Positions 12,601-20,685 are shown, numbered from the stretch's first letter. The stretch is DNA of 64,000 bases from Enchytraeus crypticus (GCA_905160935.1 CAJHZI010000513.1:724501-788500); one strand, 5' to 3'. Numbers and translations are program-made. The notes: generated by a model not told the origin, from the letters alone.

Positions 12601-15600
12601 TGAGCTATGATTAATCAGTAAACATATCTAGAAAACAACAACCTTGCATGTCCAAGTCCGCACACAGATTTATAAAACTATAACACTGCATGTCCAAGTT
12701 TATCATAAACAAATTGATCTAGAAAACTACAACTCTACATGTCGAAGTTTATCATAAACAACACTGCATATCCAAGTTAATTATAAACAAATATATCTAG
12801 AAAACTACAACTCTACATGTTCCAGTTTATCATAAACACATAGATTTAGAAAACTACAACACTACATGTCTAAGTTTATCATAAACAAATGGATCTAAAA
12901 AAATTAGTTCAGAGTAGTTCTGAACAAATAAGGCTTACCTAGTATCAAAGTCGATGTTGGACTCGAAGGGTCTGTAATTGTGGTGCTGGTACCCTGGACA
13001 CTGAAAACCTTCCTCTAATTGTTTCTTAGTGGAGCTGATAAGCTTAGGCAGAGATACCGTTATCTTCAGAAACGGTTTCAAATCTTTACCCTCATAACCG
13101 AACACACCTGTTTCAAGTATATTCAATCGGCTAGTATACAACAGTCTAAATCATTCATAACTTAATCAATTCAGTATTAGCCACTCCAAGCATGGGCTTA
13201 TAACACTTAGAAATTAATCAAGATAATAAACACAGTCAAATTGCAGCTTATACTAAAAACTATATTAACAAATTATACCTGAAATTTTATTTGAAAAATT
13301 ACTACAAAATCTTTTAGAACTACGTTAACATCTAAAGACATGATTTAAGCATTCTACTAAACAAAATGTGTCAGTGCAATAACAAAACTAATTCTGATTA
13401 TCAATACAATTCAGTAAAGAACAGACATCCAAATATGGAGAGTATGGCAATCGAGTTCAATAAAACTATGATATATAATAATAATAATAATAACAATAAT
13501 AATAATAATAAAGGTTTAACGTCCGTTTTCTCATCCAGGGATGATGTCAGGGACGTCATATATATGTAATTAGTTAATTTAATATTTCGCAATTTCCATG
13601 AAAATACCTATGTTGCTAGCTCACTATTTTGCAACATATAAATTTTTAGTTTTTATTCTAAATTTACAGTATTTTTTATAAATTTCACTTACAGAAGAAA
13701 GAAGATAATATTAGTATTTAAAATTAATCATTTTCAAGCTTAAGAATAACTTTTACCAATTTGTACATACTTTTTTTTTTGACTAACTCTACAGCCTGTA
13801 CCACGACCTTCACGTCATGACTGTGCTTTATATCCTTCAGCACGGCTGCATTCAAACTGTCCTATAACATGTTTGAAAAGAAAACACTACAGATTCGTCA
13901 TGTTTACCGTAACTCTTGAGTTTAGTATAATAAAACTGTCATGATGTCTGTGCAGTGGAAGGTATAAGGATGAGATTTGCAGAAGACTTTAATGAGGCTA
14001 CTGAAGAAGTTATTCATATTTTCTCGAAGCCGAACATATCTTCTCTCAAGAAGAGCATGACTAAACAGTAAACCTGCCATCTTGTGATGAGATTGTCAAG
14101 TTAATTTACAGTTAATCCAATTGATTGATCACAAAACTTTTACAGCAAAATGCATGAGAAAGTGTTTGAAAATTACGTACTAATGATATATGATGCTTAT
14201 GAAAAGAAATTAACATTTCAGCCATTTGATCTTCTCTGGTAACGATCTCTGAGACTAACATTAAAAGGCTATCAACTTTAACGACCATTTTACGATACTA
14301 AAGTGTTGTGACATGAATCAAAAATTTAAAAGTTCAACCTTTCTCAGAAAACAAAACTATTGTAAAGTGAAATCTAGAATTACGTTACAATACAGAAGTT
14401 AATTACGTAATAAAACAAGCAATATGACATCAGTCACGAACAAAAGGTATGAAGTATAAGAGCATTACCAAGAATGTTTTACAATCTTCTGCTTTGAACC
14501 CACTGATGGCCTGAACAAAGAAATAAGGAGAAAAGCCATGAACGTGAGCAGCAACACTGTTACCATTCATGGTAACCCCATAGAGAGTGACAATAGGCAC
14601 AGGGCCTATCTTAGAGCCAGGCATACCAGGTATAGGATCACCTACAGGTAACACAAAATACAGTCATATAGACAGGTATACTAACAAAATATCTTCTTAA
14701 AAATAGATGTTACAAGAATATACACACAAGTAATTTAGCAGATTCAGATTACACATATTTCTTCAGCGGAATATTTCATCTAGAGTCCAGTGTAAATCTA
14801 GAGAAAGGCGACGTCACGTCAGGGGAAAACCCGTAAATTCCGGTACACAAGTCTAAAATACTGAATTCACATTCGTTCATAGGGGCAGCTCATTCCATTC
14901 AAAGCACAATAGCGGCTCAAAGCTTTCATGTTTTCTGTATACATGCCTATTCTATTGCTAGAAAATTATCCTCTTCTCATTGTCTATGCCCTCATTCCTT
15001 AATCTTCGTTTGCTTACACCATTTATTTCTAGAAAATCAAGCTAAAACTCTGAAAGCCAAAATAACAATAATATTAATAATATTAAAGGTTCAATGTCTG
15101 TTTCCTCATCCAGGGATGATATCAGGGACATCCCCACTGCGCACATCACTACAGATCAATTCACCAAGACCAATCTGCAAAAGAAATGTGCTGAGGAGAA
15201 GTAAGGTCTTAAACGAAAGCCAGTCCGGTGATCAAAAATGGTCAGGGTAGATTGATTAAATAGAACTGCATCGTATAAAATACATACATTCAAAGAACGA
15301 TTTATCTAGAGCAGGAGACATAAGAAGCTTAGTGACAGTGTACAATGGAGGAAACGTCGACATAAGAAAGCCCAACGCGCTGCATTCATACCGACGTAAG
15401 AATCAACGTCTAGCTGTTGGAAGATGATGGGATCAGTGTTGGGAATGAAGCCACTGACTTTGGGTCTCGACCACTTCACACTGGTACACTGCGCCTCGGG
15501 CCCCTCTCCCATCACTGGAGTGTCGCTGTGCTCCGACTCCAGCTCCTCCAACATCGCCAACTCTGCCTCAAATCCTCCTCCTTCATCATCATCCAAGTCC

Positions 15601-15603
15601 ATC
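718..15603 (-). CDS. POLD1: DNA polymerase delta catalytic subunit, 17 exons, incomplete at both ends
   Basis: Encodes the family B polymerase that makes most lagging-strand DNA and proofreads it in the nucleus, bound to PCNA and the small delta subunits. Seen: 17 exons whose phases all join, 2631 coding bases (about 877 codons; the human protein has about 1107). In protein order they carry Exo I (FDIEC), Exo II ([10 protein letters not shown]), Exo III (YCLKDAYLP), motif A (DFSSLYPSI), motif B ([12 protein letters not shown]), motif C (YGDTDSV) and KKRYAG. All catalytic acidic residues are present, so it should be active. The last exon here ends in [11 protein letters not shown] and the following region; the C-terminal cysteine (CysA/CysB) part must lie left of position 1. 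The start codon exon was not found; the most upstream exon opens in phase 1 at 15603. Introns are 0.3-2.0 kb and repeat-rich. The family is certain; exon edges rest on splice consensus and phase only. Confidence 0.97.
1204..1376 (-). CDS. POLD1: POLD1 exon with KKRY motif
   Basis: Encodes [19 protein letters not shown]...[19 protein letters not shown]..., which includes the KKRY primer-template contact motif. It is unbroken but lacks an in-frame ATG near its start. Confidence 0.95.
1377..1973 (-). other. POLD1 intron, AT-rich
   Basis: Very A/T-rich in the part with many AAAATTA words (1670-1830). No gene or known repeat is seen. Confidence 0.6.
1974..2111 (-). CDS. POLD1: POLD1 exon with motif C
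   Basis: 46 whole codons starting [14 protein letters not shown] and ending IKLEFEK. DTD is the catalytic polymerase motif C. Confidence 0.97.
2365..2570 (+). repeat. Short repeat family D, plus copy
   Basis: Ends TTAAACTGGGATTTAAGG followed by a (GATGAT)n tail. This copy preserves the uninterrupted sequence at the point where piggyBac has entered the copy at 16660, so it serves as an empty-site reference. Confidence 0.75.
2771..2866 (-). CDS. POLD1: POLD1 exon, palm domain
   Basis: 32 whole codons, [20 protein letters not shown]...NGYKHDAK, phase 0 both ends. Confidence 0.95.
3043..3248 (-). repeat. 69-bp tandem repeat across a POLD1 splice donor
   Basis: Three copies with exact 69-bp spacing (the GAGATTTCC word starts at 3090, 3159 and 3228). 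Each unit holds the last codons of the exon (CLEISQ), the donor and the first intron bases. Copies 1 and 2 keep CAG|GT; copy 3 reads CAG|AT. The reading frame stays open through all units. Confidence 0.93.
3224..3371 (-). CDS. POLD1: POLD1 exon with motif B, donor in tandem repeat
   Basis: Encodes [15 protein letters not shown]...[14 protein letters not shown]...CLEISQ. Motif B (KxxxNSxYG) is intact. The exon end is the first of three 69-bp tandem copies; the family-conserved junction [13 protein letters not shown] says the first donor is the normal one. Confidence 0.96.
3786..3899 (-). CDS. POLD1: POLD1 exon, palm/finger region
   Basis: Encodes [20 protein letters not shown]...[14 protein letters not shown], with AA left over before GTATC. 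Confidence 0.95.
3900..4600 (-). other. POLD1 intron without recognised genes
   Basis: Contains an (ATC)n/(ATG)n microsatellite at about 4054-4105. Otherwise nothing recognised. Confidence 0.6.
4619..4746. repeat. (GA)n microsatellite just past a POLD1 donor
   Basis: Impure GA/AGAA tract on the plus strand, so (CT)n in the POLD1 sense strand. It begins about 12 bases after the donor of the motif A exon. Confidence 0.9.
4759..4875 (-). CDS. POLD1: POLD1 exon with polymerase motif A
   Basis: Encodes [20 protein letters not shown]...[13 protein letters not shown]. The motif A aspartate (DFSSLYPS) is present. The donor was set at GG before GTGTGTCTG because only this choice keeps phase with the next exon and restores the family spacing (QFGLTADQ; human QKLGLTEDQ). 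Confidence 0.95.
5282..5545 (-). repeat. Short repeat family D, minus copy
   Basis: Starts with the ATC-rich tail, then AAATCCCAGTTGAACTAGGG, CGCTCACCAACCGAAAG and a GGGGACTAATATCC block. It is in the POLD1 intron between 4876 and 5804. Confidence 0.7.
5805..5893 (-). CDS. POLD1: POLD1 exon, linker before motif A
   Basis: Encodes [30 protein letters not shown], matching human [23 protein letters not shown]. It ends GG before GTCAGT. Confidence 0.94.
6322..6998. repeat. Long (GA)n microsatellite in POLD1 intron
   Basis: About 670 bp of nearly pure purine (GAGAGA, AGAA, with rare pyrimidines) on the plus strand. The long Ser/Leu or Arg/Glu frames that cross it are by-products of the repeat. 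It lies directly downstream of the Exo III exon donor in the gene's sense. Confidence 0.95.
7016..7207 (-). CDS. POLD1: POLD1 exon with Exo III motif
   Basis: 64 whole codons, [29 protein letters not shown]...[18 protein letters not shown] is the YxxxD exonuclease motif III. A (CT)n tract of about 670 bases in the sense strand begins about 17 bases after its donor. Confidence 0.97.
7345..7475 (+). repeat. Short repeat family D, plus copy
   Basis: Contains ATAGGGGATTGGCTGGTGG, GACAGTCTATTCGTATCC and a (GATGAT)n tail, as at 2365. Confidence 0.75.
7855..7995 (-). repeat. tRNA-like SINE family G, minus copy
   Basis: Holds AACGTCAGTTTTCTCACTCG, then ACTGATCTACGATC and CTAGCGCCAGCC. Plus-strand copies (43440) have a tRNA B-box-like GGTTCAAATCC. 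Confidence 0.65.
8087..8197 (-). CDS. POLD1: POLD1 exon, exonuclease domain
   Basis: 37 whole codons, [20 protein letters not shown]...HHTIITDLQ, matching human [25 protein letters not shown]. The start-less frame has to be read across from the acceptor. Confidence 0.95.
8198..9164 (-). other. POLD1 intron, nothing recognised
   Basis: AT-rich sequence with no supported coding frame. The small open frame at 8825-9046 has no exon-like edges or family match. Confidence 0.5.
9165..9320 (-). repeat. tRNA-like SINE family C, minus copy
   Basis: Reverse of the copy at 20690: AAGCATTATAGTGAAATGAT, CTTTTAATACCACATG, TTAGGCAATTTAGACCATTT, then ATGTCCGAGCTTTTACTCTC. Confidence 0.7.
9424..9669 (-). CDS. 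POLD1: POLD1 exon with Exo II motif
   Basis: 82 whole codons, [27 protein letters not shown]...RVQFDLLQ. The NxxxFD exonuclease motif II is intact. Phase 0 at both ends. Confidence 0.97.
10150..10316 (-). CDS. POLD1: POLD1 exon, exonuclease domain
   Basis: Encodes (G)[17 protein letters not shown]...[11 protein letters not shown]..., between Exo I and Exo II, ending before a strong GTGAGT donor. Confidence 0.95.
10330..11545. repeat. Degenerate ACACATAATGTTAC minisatellite, 1.2 kb
   Basis: Dozens of degenerate units of about 15-20 bp built from TACACATAATGTTACA and CATCATTACATACACA. Inside it a 137-bp block is directly duplicated (the word ACATGTATAT recurs at 11001 and 11138). A family A fragment interrupts it at 10551-10640. 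It lies in a POLD1 intron and does not encode a protein. Confidence 0.9.
10551..10640 (-). repeat. LINE 3'-end repeat family A, minus copy
   Basis: ATTAGAGTGCTACCGTCGCC, ACATCAAGCACTATTGATAC, GCCAGCGAGCAAAAAGAAGG. It matches the 3' tail of the LINE fragments at 25526 and 47749. Confidence 0.75.
11860..12065 (-). repeat. Short repeat family D, minus copy
   Basis: AATCCCAGTTTAACTAGG, GGAGCCTAGGAACTCATC and TACGACAAGTGCAGTC blocks. A second partial copy with an ATC-rich start follows at 12130-12240. Confidence 0.7.
12347..12588 (-). CDS. POLD1: POLD1 exon with Exo I motif
   Basis: Starts [18 protein letters not shown] and ends [11 protein letters not shown] plus G. FDIEC is exonuclease motif I with both metal-binding acidic residues. 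The acceptor side of this exon has been copied into tandem repeats in the preceding intron (12620-12890). Confidence 0.96.
12620..12890 (-). repeat. Decayed tandem copies of a POLD1 exon edge
   Basis: About six degenerate copies of AACTACAACCTTGCATGTCT..., which is the acceptor-side sequence of the exon ending at 12588, alternating with TTTATCATAAACAAAT. Spacing varies from about 30 to 80 bp. Confidence 0.8.
12939..13107 (-). CDS. POLD1: POLD1 exon, N-terminal domain
   Basis: Encodes [20 protein letters not shown]...[12 protein letters not shown], ending AG before GTAAGC. It matches the ANVDFEIRFMVD junction region of the family. Confidence 0.94.
13472..13562 (-). repeat. Short repeat family B, minus copy with (AAT)n tail
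   Basis: (AAT)n followed by AAAGGTTTAACGTCCGTTTT and GGGATGATGTCAGGGACGTC. A truncated copy. The Asn-rich frame over it is an artefact of the (AAT)n. Confidence 0.75.
13771..13861 (-). CDS. POLD1: POLD1 exon, N-terminal domain
   Basis: Short exon [16 protein letters not shown]...VELVKKK, too short and start-less to appear as an open frame. It ends in a run of ten A residues directly before the GTATG donor. Joining it to the next exon gives [12 protein letters not shown], matching human VELCKKESMFGY. Confidence 0.88.
13862..14468 (-). other. POLD1 intron, nothing recognised
   Basis: No repeat family or supported exon was seen here. Confidence 0.5.
14469..14641 (-). CDS. POLD1: POLD1 exon, N-terminal domain
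   Basis: Encodes DPIPGMPG...[13 protein letters not shown]...[10 protein letters not shown], the N-terminal domain block whose human counterpart contains CHIHGFAPYF. It ends TTCTTG before GTAATG. Confidence 0.92.
15062..15245 (-). repeat. Short repeat family B, near full length, minus copy
   Basis: AATAATATTAATAAT tail, then GGTTCAATGTCTGTTTCCTC, CACATCACTACAGATCAATT, AAGAAATGTGCTGAGGAG and AAAGCCAGTCCGGTGATC. The same order is seen at 26252 and, reversed, at 63290. Confidence 0.8.
15392..15603 (-). CDS. POLD1: POLD1 exon, N-terminal acidic region
   Basis: Begins after a CTAG acceptor with MDLDDDEGG and ends VDSYVG. It holds the acidic stretch and the [13 protein letters not shown] block, which matches the human EPLIFQQLEID region. 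Phases are 1 in and 1 out. At least one upstream exon with the initiator Met is missing. Confidence 0.9.
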
Positions 15604-15714
15604 CTAGGCATCGAACATAACATCGATATAACAGTGATAACTTTGGGCATAACAGCTAACCGGTAATACAACACTGATAGAAATAGATCAGTACTAGATT
15701 AGTAATAGATTCTC

Positions 15715-15930
15715 AGGGGGGAAGGTCTATTAAAAGAGATCATAGAAGGTAGAATGGAAGGAAAAAGAGGCAGGGGCAGGCCGAGATTAGTTATGTTAGA
15801 TGATTTATAGACCCACTCATATGTGGAAATGAAGAGGAAAGCGAAAGACAGAGAAGAGTGGAGACTTTACATACCATGGACCTTCCAGTGAGCAGTACAC
15901 TAAGAGAGAGAGAGAGAGAGAGAGTAATAG
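15715..15930 (-). repeat. Short repeat family E, minus copy
   Basis: ACCCACTCATATGTGG, GAGTGGAGACTTTACATACC, CCTTCCAGTGAGCAGTACAC and a (GA)n tail. Confidence 0.7.
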
Positions 15931-16659
15931 ACAACTAGTAACATAGCATTGCTCATAACAGCTCACAGAACGTCTAACAAGTAATAACAGATATGGCATA
16001 TATGCCATCTGTTATTATATATATATATTATGTCATCATATTTACATGTATATATATTTTATATATATTACGTCATCATATATATTATATCACACATGAA
16101 GATCAAAGAGTTGACAAGTAATATAGCATAATGAATATCATAGCAGTTACCAAATAGCATAGCATGGCGTCCCTAACATCATCCTTGTATGAGGAAACAG
16201 ACGTAAACCCTTTATTATTATGTTATTATAGAAGTTAACAGATAATTACAAAAAGCAATATAACACTGATCATAACAGCTAACAGGTAAATATTAATAAA
16301 CAAATAACAAAAAGTAGTTATAGATAACAGTTTATAAAGTTCTACGAGTCTATCGCTATGACAGGCGACAACTAAAGAAGTTCTAATTGCCAGCCCTGAA
16401 AACATAGTAGCCCCAACTCTTGAGTAGACAACCAAAATCTTAATTAGTAACTCACTGGAAATATTTTATTCAATCAGTTCTATAAATTAGAACACATTTA
16501 CACAAGCGGTGAAAAAAAGAACACAAAGATTTGAATCAGGGCATTGGTAATCTGTTAGATAAAGCAAATGATTTATGAAAAATAATCCAAAGAGGTAGGG
16601 ATTACTTTACTTTTTTTCCTTCTTACTTGCTTTACTTTTTTTACTTCTTTACTTTTTAC
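15931..16659. other. Upstream flank of POLD1, exon 1 not found
   Basis: Holds (TA)n at 16016-16090 and a family B fragment at 16160-16215. The first POLD1 exon and promoter should lie here or beyond the piggyBac element, but I could not identify them. Confidence 0.4.
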
Positions 16660-16971
16660 TTTTCCCTGTGTTGGGTCCGGGCTTCCCCGTGTTGGGTCCG
16701 GGTCGTTTGAAGAATTTGTCCAACCGGTGACTGCACGTGTCGTAGAAGGCGACTAACGCACTAAGATCCATACCAACGTCAGAAAGGGCATTTGGTTGGT
16801 GAGCGCTTAGGCTCCAGTAATTGCCACAAAACGAATGGATACACTTCAATCTTGGGATGCGGTAATTAAGAAGGACATGAAAAATAGGGGATTGACTGAT
16901 GATATGGTGTGGGACAGGGAGGACTGAAGAATGTCTATTCATATCCCGACCCTGGTTAAACTGGGATTTAA
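16660..16971 (+). repeat. Short repeat family D, left part, split by piggyBac
   Basis: Near full-length family D copy from GTGTTGGGTCCGGG to TTAAACTGGGATTTAA. Its (GATGAT)n tail resumes at 19971, on the other side of the transposon. Confidence 0.88.
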
Positions 16972-17311
16972 CCCTTAAAAACCGTTGTGGGTCGTTTCGA
17001 CTCATGACCGGTATTCATGTGCCTGCCAAATTTTTATTAGTAAACATAAAATTTCGAAATTTAATGACTTTGTCTAATTTTCTACGCAGAATCCAAATAT
17101 ATATTCAAAAAAATGTAACTGCTACAGTTTTTCAGTACTAGAGTTGGAAAATTAAAGATAACGTTCGCGACATTATGGGTCGATTCGACCCATAGGTTAA
17201 TCTATGTAAATATTTCGTATAGTTACATTTAAAATGAGTTATTTACATGGTAACTTTGCACAAGAAGTCACTCTACAAATTGCAGGATCACAAATGTCAC
17301 GACTGCCTTGA

Positions 17312-17518
17312 TCAACAGTGTTGGCATGTGTATGATGCACAATTTATGTATAGTGGTTTTCCACACTTCTTGCAACGTTGCACTGTTTTGAGGTGGACAC
17401 ATTGGCGACATCGCAGTCTGCCACCACGTGTAGCTGCAACAGCCACTGGTTGAGGTTGAATGACTTCTATGTTTCCAGCCTCGTCCAGCTTTCCACCGCA
17501 CAGTTCTGCACCCAGCAT
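17312..17518 (-). pseudogene. Frame-shifted cysteine-rich C-terminus of piggyBac transposase
   Basis: 68 residues ending CRQCVHLKTVQRCKKCGKPLY...CASYTCQHC, a cysteine-rich domain of the kind that binds the piggyBac inverted repeats. It lies 2 bases past the TGA of the main frame in a different phase. One small indel near 17515-17525 explains the break. An intron or programmed frameshift is possible but no signal was seen. Confidence 0.85.
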
Positions 17519-17520
17519 TT

Positions 17521-19053
17521 TCAGAACTGCCTACGATTTGCACCGACTTTACCAGTTACCTCACACCAGAGAATGAAAGAGTTATACGCTGTAACATCTA
17601 TCATGTGCTGAAAAACTACCTTAGTCCAGCGTGTTGTGCGCTTGCGGGTTGTATAGGCACCACACATCTGATCCAGGTGGTCAACTCCACCTTTGGCTTT
17701 GTTGTAGGTCAAAATGATGTCCGGCTTACCAGTGTCAGCATCGATACTTTCTTCTGAATGTTCGCTTGACACGAGAATGACGCGTCTGTTCCTTTTTGGT
17801 GCATATGAGACCAGCGTTGCATCTGCATTGAAACCAAATATAGAGGAACCGGCTTCACTCTTTCTTACAGTGAACTCAGGTGGAAGTTCCCTACGATTCT
17901 TCCTAATAGTGCCAATAAGTCCAAAATTACGATCACGCAAATCTCGCAGCAGTTCGAGAGATGTGAAGAAGTTATCTGTTACAACAGTTCTTCCTGCATC
18001 CAGTCGTTCAGTCAGTTCCAACACAACCTTCTTTCCTAGTCCAGTGGTTCGAACAGCACCACGATCAATTCCAAGATACGGCTGCATACGAATGCAATAG
18101 GCTGTTTTTGCGTCACACAGGCACCAGAATTTTAGTCCATACTTGGCCGGCTTCGATGGCATGTATTGCTTGAAACTGCATCGTCCACGAAAAGGCACCA
18201 GAGTCTCGTCCACTGTTACGTACTCGTGTGGGATAAAGGGTCTTGATAATTTCTGTTCCCACAGACCATATATGGAGCCCATTGGTGCAAACTTTGTTTG
18301 CAGACGTCGAGTGGGCCTGGTGCTGGTGATGTCGAATCTCAAGTACTTTGTGAGTAGCTCAGATCTAGTACGCAACATGAATTGGCTGATGCACTTCCTT
18401 CCTTCGGTAGCCGACCACATTGCTCGAATTGGCTCACCACGTCCTTTATAGACTCCTATCAAAATACCAACACCAATGAAGATACTCAGTTCCTGTCTGT
18501 CGGTGACTAAATTTACACCAAGGCTACGGGCCTTGTCAACTGTGCACTGCACTATAGTATCCAAGAATTCATCATCAATGAATACACGCCAGTTTGACAG
18601 AGCAGTCTCACCACATTGGCGACGACCGAAACCACTTAGTCCACCTGCAGCTCTCATGACATTTACTGCTTGCCTTCGTCCCTGTACAAGTGGGTCTTCT
18701 TGCCAGACTGTGCCATTTGCTCCTGTGAAGTTGCCGCGACATCTCTGGTACACTGCATCAATTGCCTCATCAATACGTTTCGCGGCGTTCGAAGGGAAAT
18801 CACTATCTGATCCAATGTTTGGATTAGGGGTTACATCATGATCACTCGCAGGAATTTCAGAGTCATCACTTGATTCAGCTTCTGATGGCAAAGCCTCTGC
18901 TGAAGACGATGATGATGATGCTTCTTGTTCGTAGTCATCGTCTGACAGGCTGTCTCCGTCAGAATCGTCCTCATCCATAGTATCAAATTCGTCTGCAAAT
19001 TGACTGTTCATCATAACCTCTAGCGCTTGCTTTGCTGTAACTTTGCGAGCCAT
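17521..19053 (-). CDS. piggyBac transposase, main frame
   Basis: 510-residue frame. The first 75 or so residues are acidic and serine-rich (DEDDSDGD..., SSSSSS). Next comes the DDE_Tnp_1_7-type catalytic domain with all three aspartate sites: VDETLVPFRGR (about residue 282), VVTDNFFTS (about 358) and GVDHLDQMCG (about 457). It acts by cut-and-paste at TTAA without leaving scars. The frame stops at TGA just after GANRRQF, before the C-terminal cysteine-rich domain, which continues in another frame at 17312-17518. The core is intact, but the missing DNA-binding tail probably makes this copy non-autonomous. Start chosen at the only Met that precedes the acidic region (MARKVTAKQ). Confidence 0.96.
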   Translation of the reverse strand: MARKVTAKQALEVMMNSQFADEFDTMDEDDSDGDSLSDDDYEQEASSSSSSAEALPSEAESSDDSEIPASDHDVTPNPNIGSDSDFPSNAAKRIDEAIDAVYQRCRGNFTGANGTVWQEDPLVQGRRQAVNVMRAAGGLSGFGRRQCGETALSNWRVFIDDEFLDTIVQCTVDKARSLGVNLVTDRQELSIFIGVGILIGVYKGRGEPIRAMWSATEGRKCISQFMLRTRSELLTKYLRFDITSTRPTRRLQTKFAPMGSIYGLWEQKLSRPFIPHEYVTVDETLVPFRGRCSFKQYMPSKPAKYGLKFWCLCDAKTAYCIRMQPYLGIDRGAVRTTGLGKKVVLELTERLDAGRTVVTDNFFTSLELLRDLRDRNFGLIGTIRKNRRELPPEFTVRKSEAGSSIFGFNADATLVSYAPKRNRRVILVSSEHSEESIDADTGKPDIILTYNKAKGGVDHLDQMCGAYTTRKRTTRWTKVVFQHMIDVTAYNSFILWCEVTGKVGANRRQF

Positions 19054-19224
19054 AGTCTACAGGATAAAGTTGAAAAGTAAAGAAATTAAAGTAATTTTAT
19101 TTATTTGTATCTGCGGCCCTAAGCTATAGTTACACTGTTAGATTAGCTACTGTTTTTATTGGATTACGAGGTCATAGCTCAAATCAGGAATTATTGTAAA
19201 TAATATACGATAGCAACGACAACA

Positions 19225-19310
19225 GCATAATTAGAATGCTACCATATCCATGATAGTATCGAGCACGGAGGAAACCAAATCAAACAGACAAGCAAAAAAT
19301 AAAAGGTAGC
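19225..19310 (-). repeat. LINE 3'-end repeat family A inside the piggyBac element
   Basis: ATTAGAATGCTACCATATCC, GTATCGAGCACGGAGG and CAAGCAAAAAATAAAAGG resemble the family A tail. It sits between the transposase start and the right TIR, so it is either an insertion into piggyBac or carried by it. Confidence 0.55.
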
Positions 19311-19970
19311 TAAATTCATTGCATCATAAATGGAGAAACTCTGTTCAGAGTTCGAAAGTATAACGTACAATCTTGCAAATTTGATACATTATTATTATTT
19401 ACTTATATATTTTAGATATTTTGATAATAATTTTTATATATTAAATATTTAGCAATTTTATGTATTTTATATATTATATTTTGATAGGCCAGAAATAAAA
19501 GGTAGCTAAATTGCTAAACACATTGCAAAATAAATGGAGAACATCAGTTCAGATATCGATAGCTAGTAATACTATTACATACAGCATAATCTTATAAATG
19601 TTGCTTTTGCATGAAAATTGCTTCTTTCAAAAATATTATGTGAACTAACAATAATATCATTTAAATTCATTCAGAGAAATAGTACAAAAATATACCTGTA
19701 TTAGATGAAGATTCAGTGTAGAATAATAGCTCACACCAAACCAGCGTGTTATTTTTTTATTATTTTGATATTTAGTCCTAAGCACTTCCGGTTCAGTAAA
19801 AGATTTTTGCAACTAACAAAATCTAAATTTATCCTTCTCGTAATTATTGAACATTGTTTTGAAGTGATTGGACACTGATAATCACGTGTAAGGGTGATTA
19901 CTAGACGATGGGTCGAAACGACCCATCGCGGCGCGAACGTTATTTTTTTAAAGCGGTTTTTAAGGGTTAA

Positions 19971-20000
19971 GGGAAGATGATAATGATGATGATGATGTAG
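19971..20000 (+). repeat. Family D right part, (GATGAT)n tail
   Basis: GGGAAGATGATAATGATGATG continues the repeat interrupted at 16971. Confidence 0.85.
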
Positions 20001-20685
20001 AGATTACTTTAAATTTGCCTTGTGCTGAAGATTATTATATATGCCAAGATCAAGATCAAGAAGTAGTCTACACTTGCGAGTCTCATCTAAAATTTCTAGA
20101 AGAAACTTTTTGCAGTAAACATAATTTTTTAAGTATGATTTTGTTAAAGACCAATTGAAACTGGTCATTACAATTTATTTTAAAATAGGAGTTCATAAAT
20201 CATAATAAAATTATCTTAAATCACAGCATTTGAAAATCTAACTACATTCATGATTTCTACAAGACAAAAATTTCACTTACCTCTGTTTCTTAAAAGCTGG
20301 TTGAGACATGATTCAAATGTTAAGGATCTCGATATTTATACACTATATTTGAAACTGCTGATAAATGAGTCTAAGATAGATATCTATTATGATTTCATGT
20401 GAATCAACATAGCCACGAATCTTACTGTATAGAACATTTACATATATTTTAAGCATTTCATAAACATAATTGAAAATTTAAACAGTTTTTTGTGCAATAA
20501 GTACAACCATGTTGAACAAAGAAGAAGAGTCAAGCTTTAACAGTTGGGTAAGATCAATCTCATCTGTGTGACATCTTTCCAGGAAGACATAATCACTATA
20601 ACTGCAGAAGGCTCAATATGAATGTCTCAATAACACAGGGGTAACGTCAAGAAGTTTTAATATGACAGATCCTGCTGAATTAAAC
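20001..20685. other. Intergenic, nothing recognised
   Basis: No supported coding frame or repeat family. Confidence 0.5.

Larger units (their letters stand above)
16972..19966 (-). mobile_element. piggyBac element with perfect TIRs and TTAA duplication
   Basis: Starts CCCTTAAAAACCG (16972-16984) and ends with its exact inverse CGGTTTTTAAGGG (19954-19966). TTAA flanks both sides (16968-16971, 19967-19970), the hallmark target of piggyBac. Subterminal palindromes of the form ATGGGTCGNNTCGACCCAT occur near both ends (about 17174 and 19907), each beside a TAACGTTCGCG-like word. Total 2995 bp with a 510-residue transposase frame inside. The perfect TIRs suggest recent arrival. Confidence 0.96.

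Noticed and set aside
13366-13592. Poly-Asn and poly-Leu frames
   Set aside because: Produced by an (AAT)n tail of a family B repeat.
15817-16435. Candidate first exon of POLD1
   Set aside because: Frames here match family E sequence or nothing; none has the basic N-terminus and a donor in the right phase.
17714-18841. Plus-strand open frames opposite the piggyBac transposase
   Set aside because: Shadow frames; the minus frame carries all family motifs.
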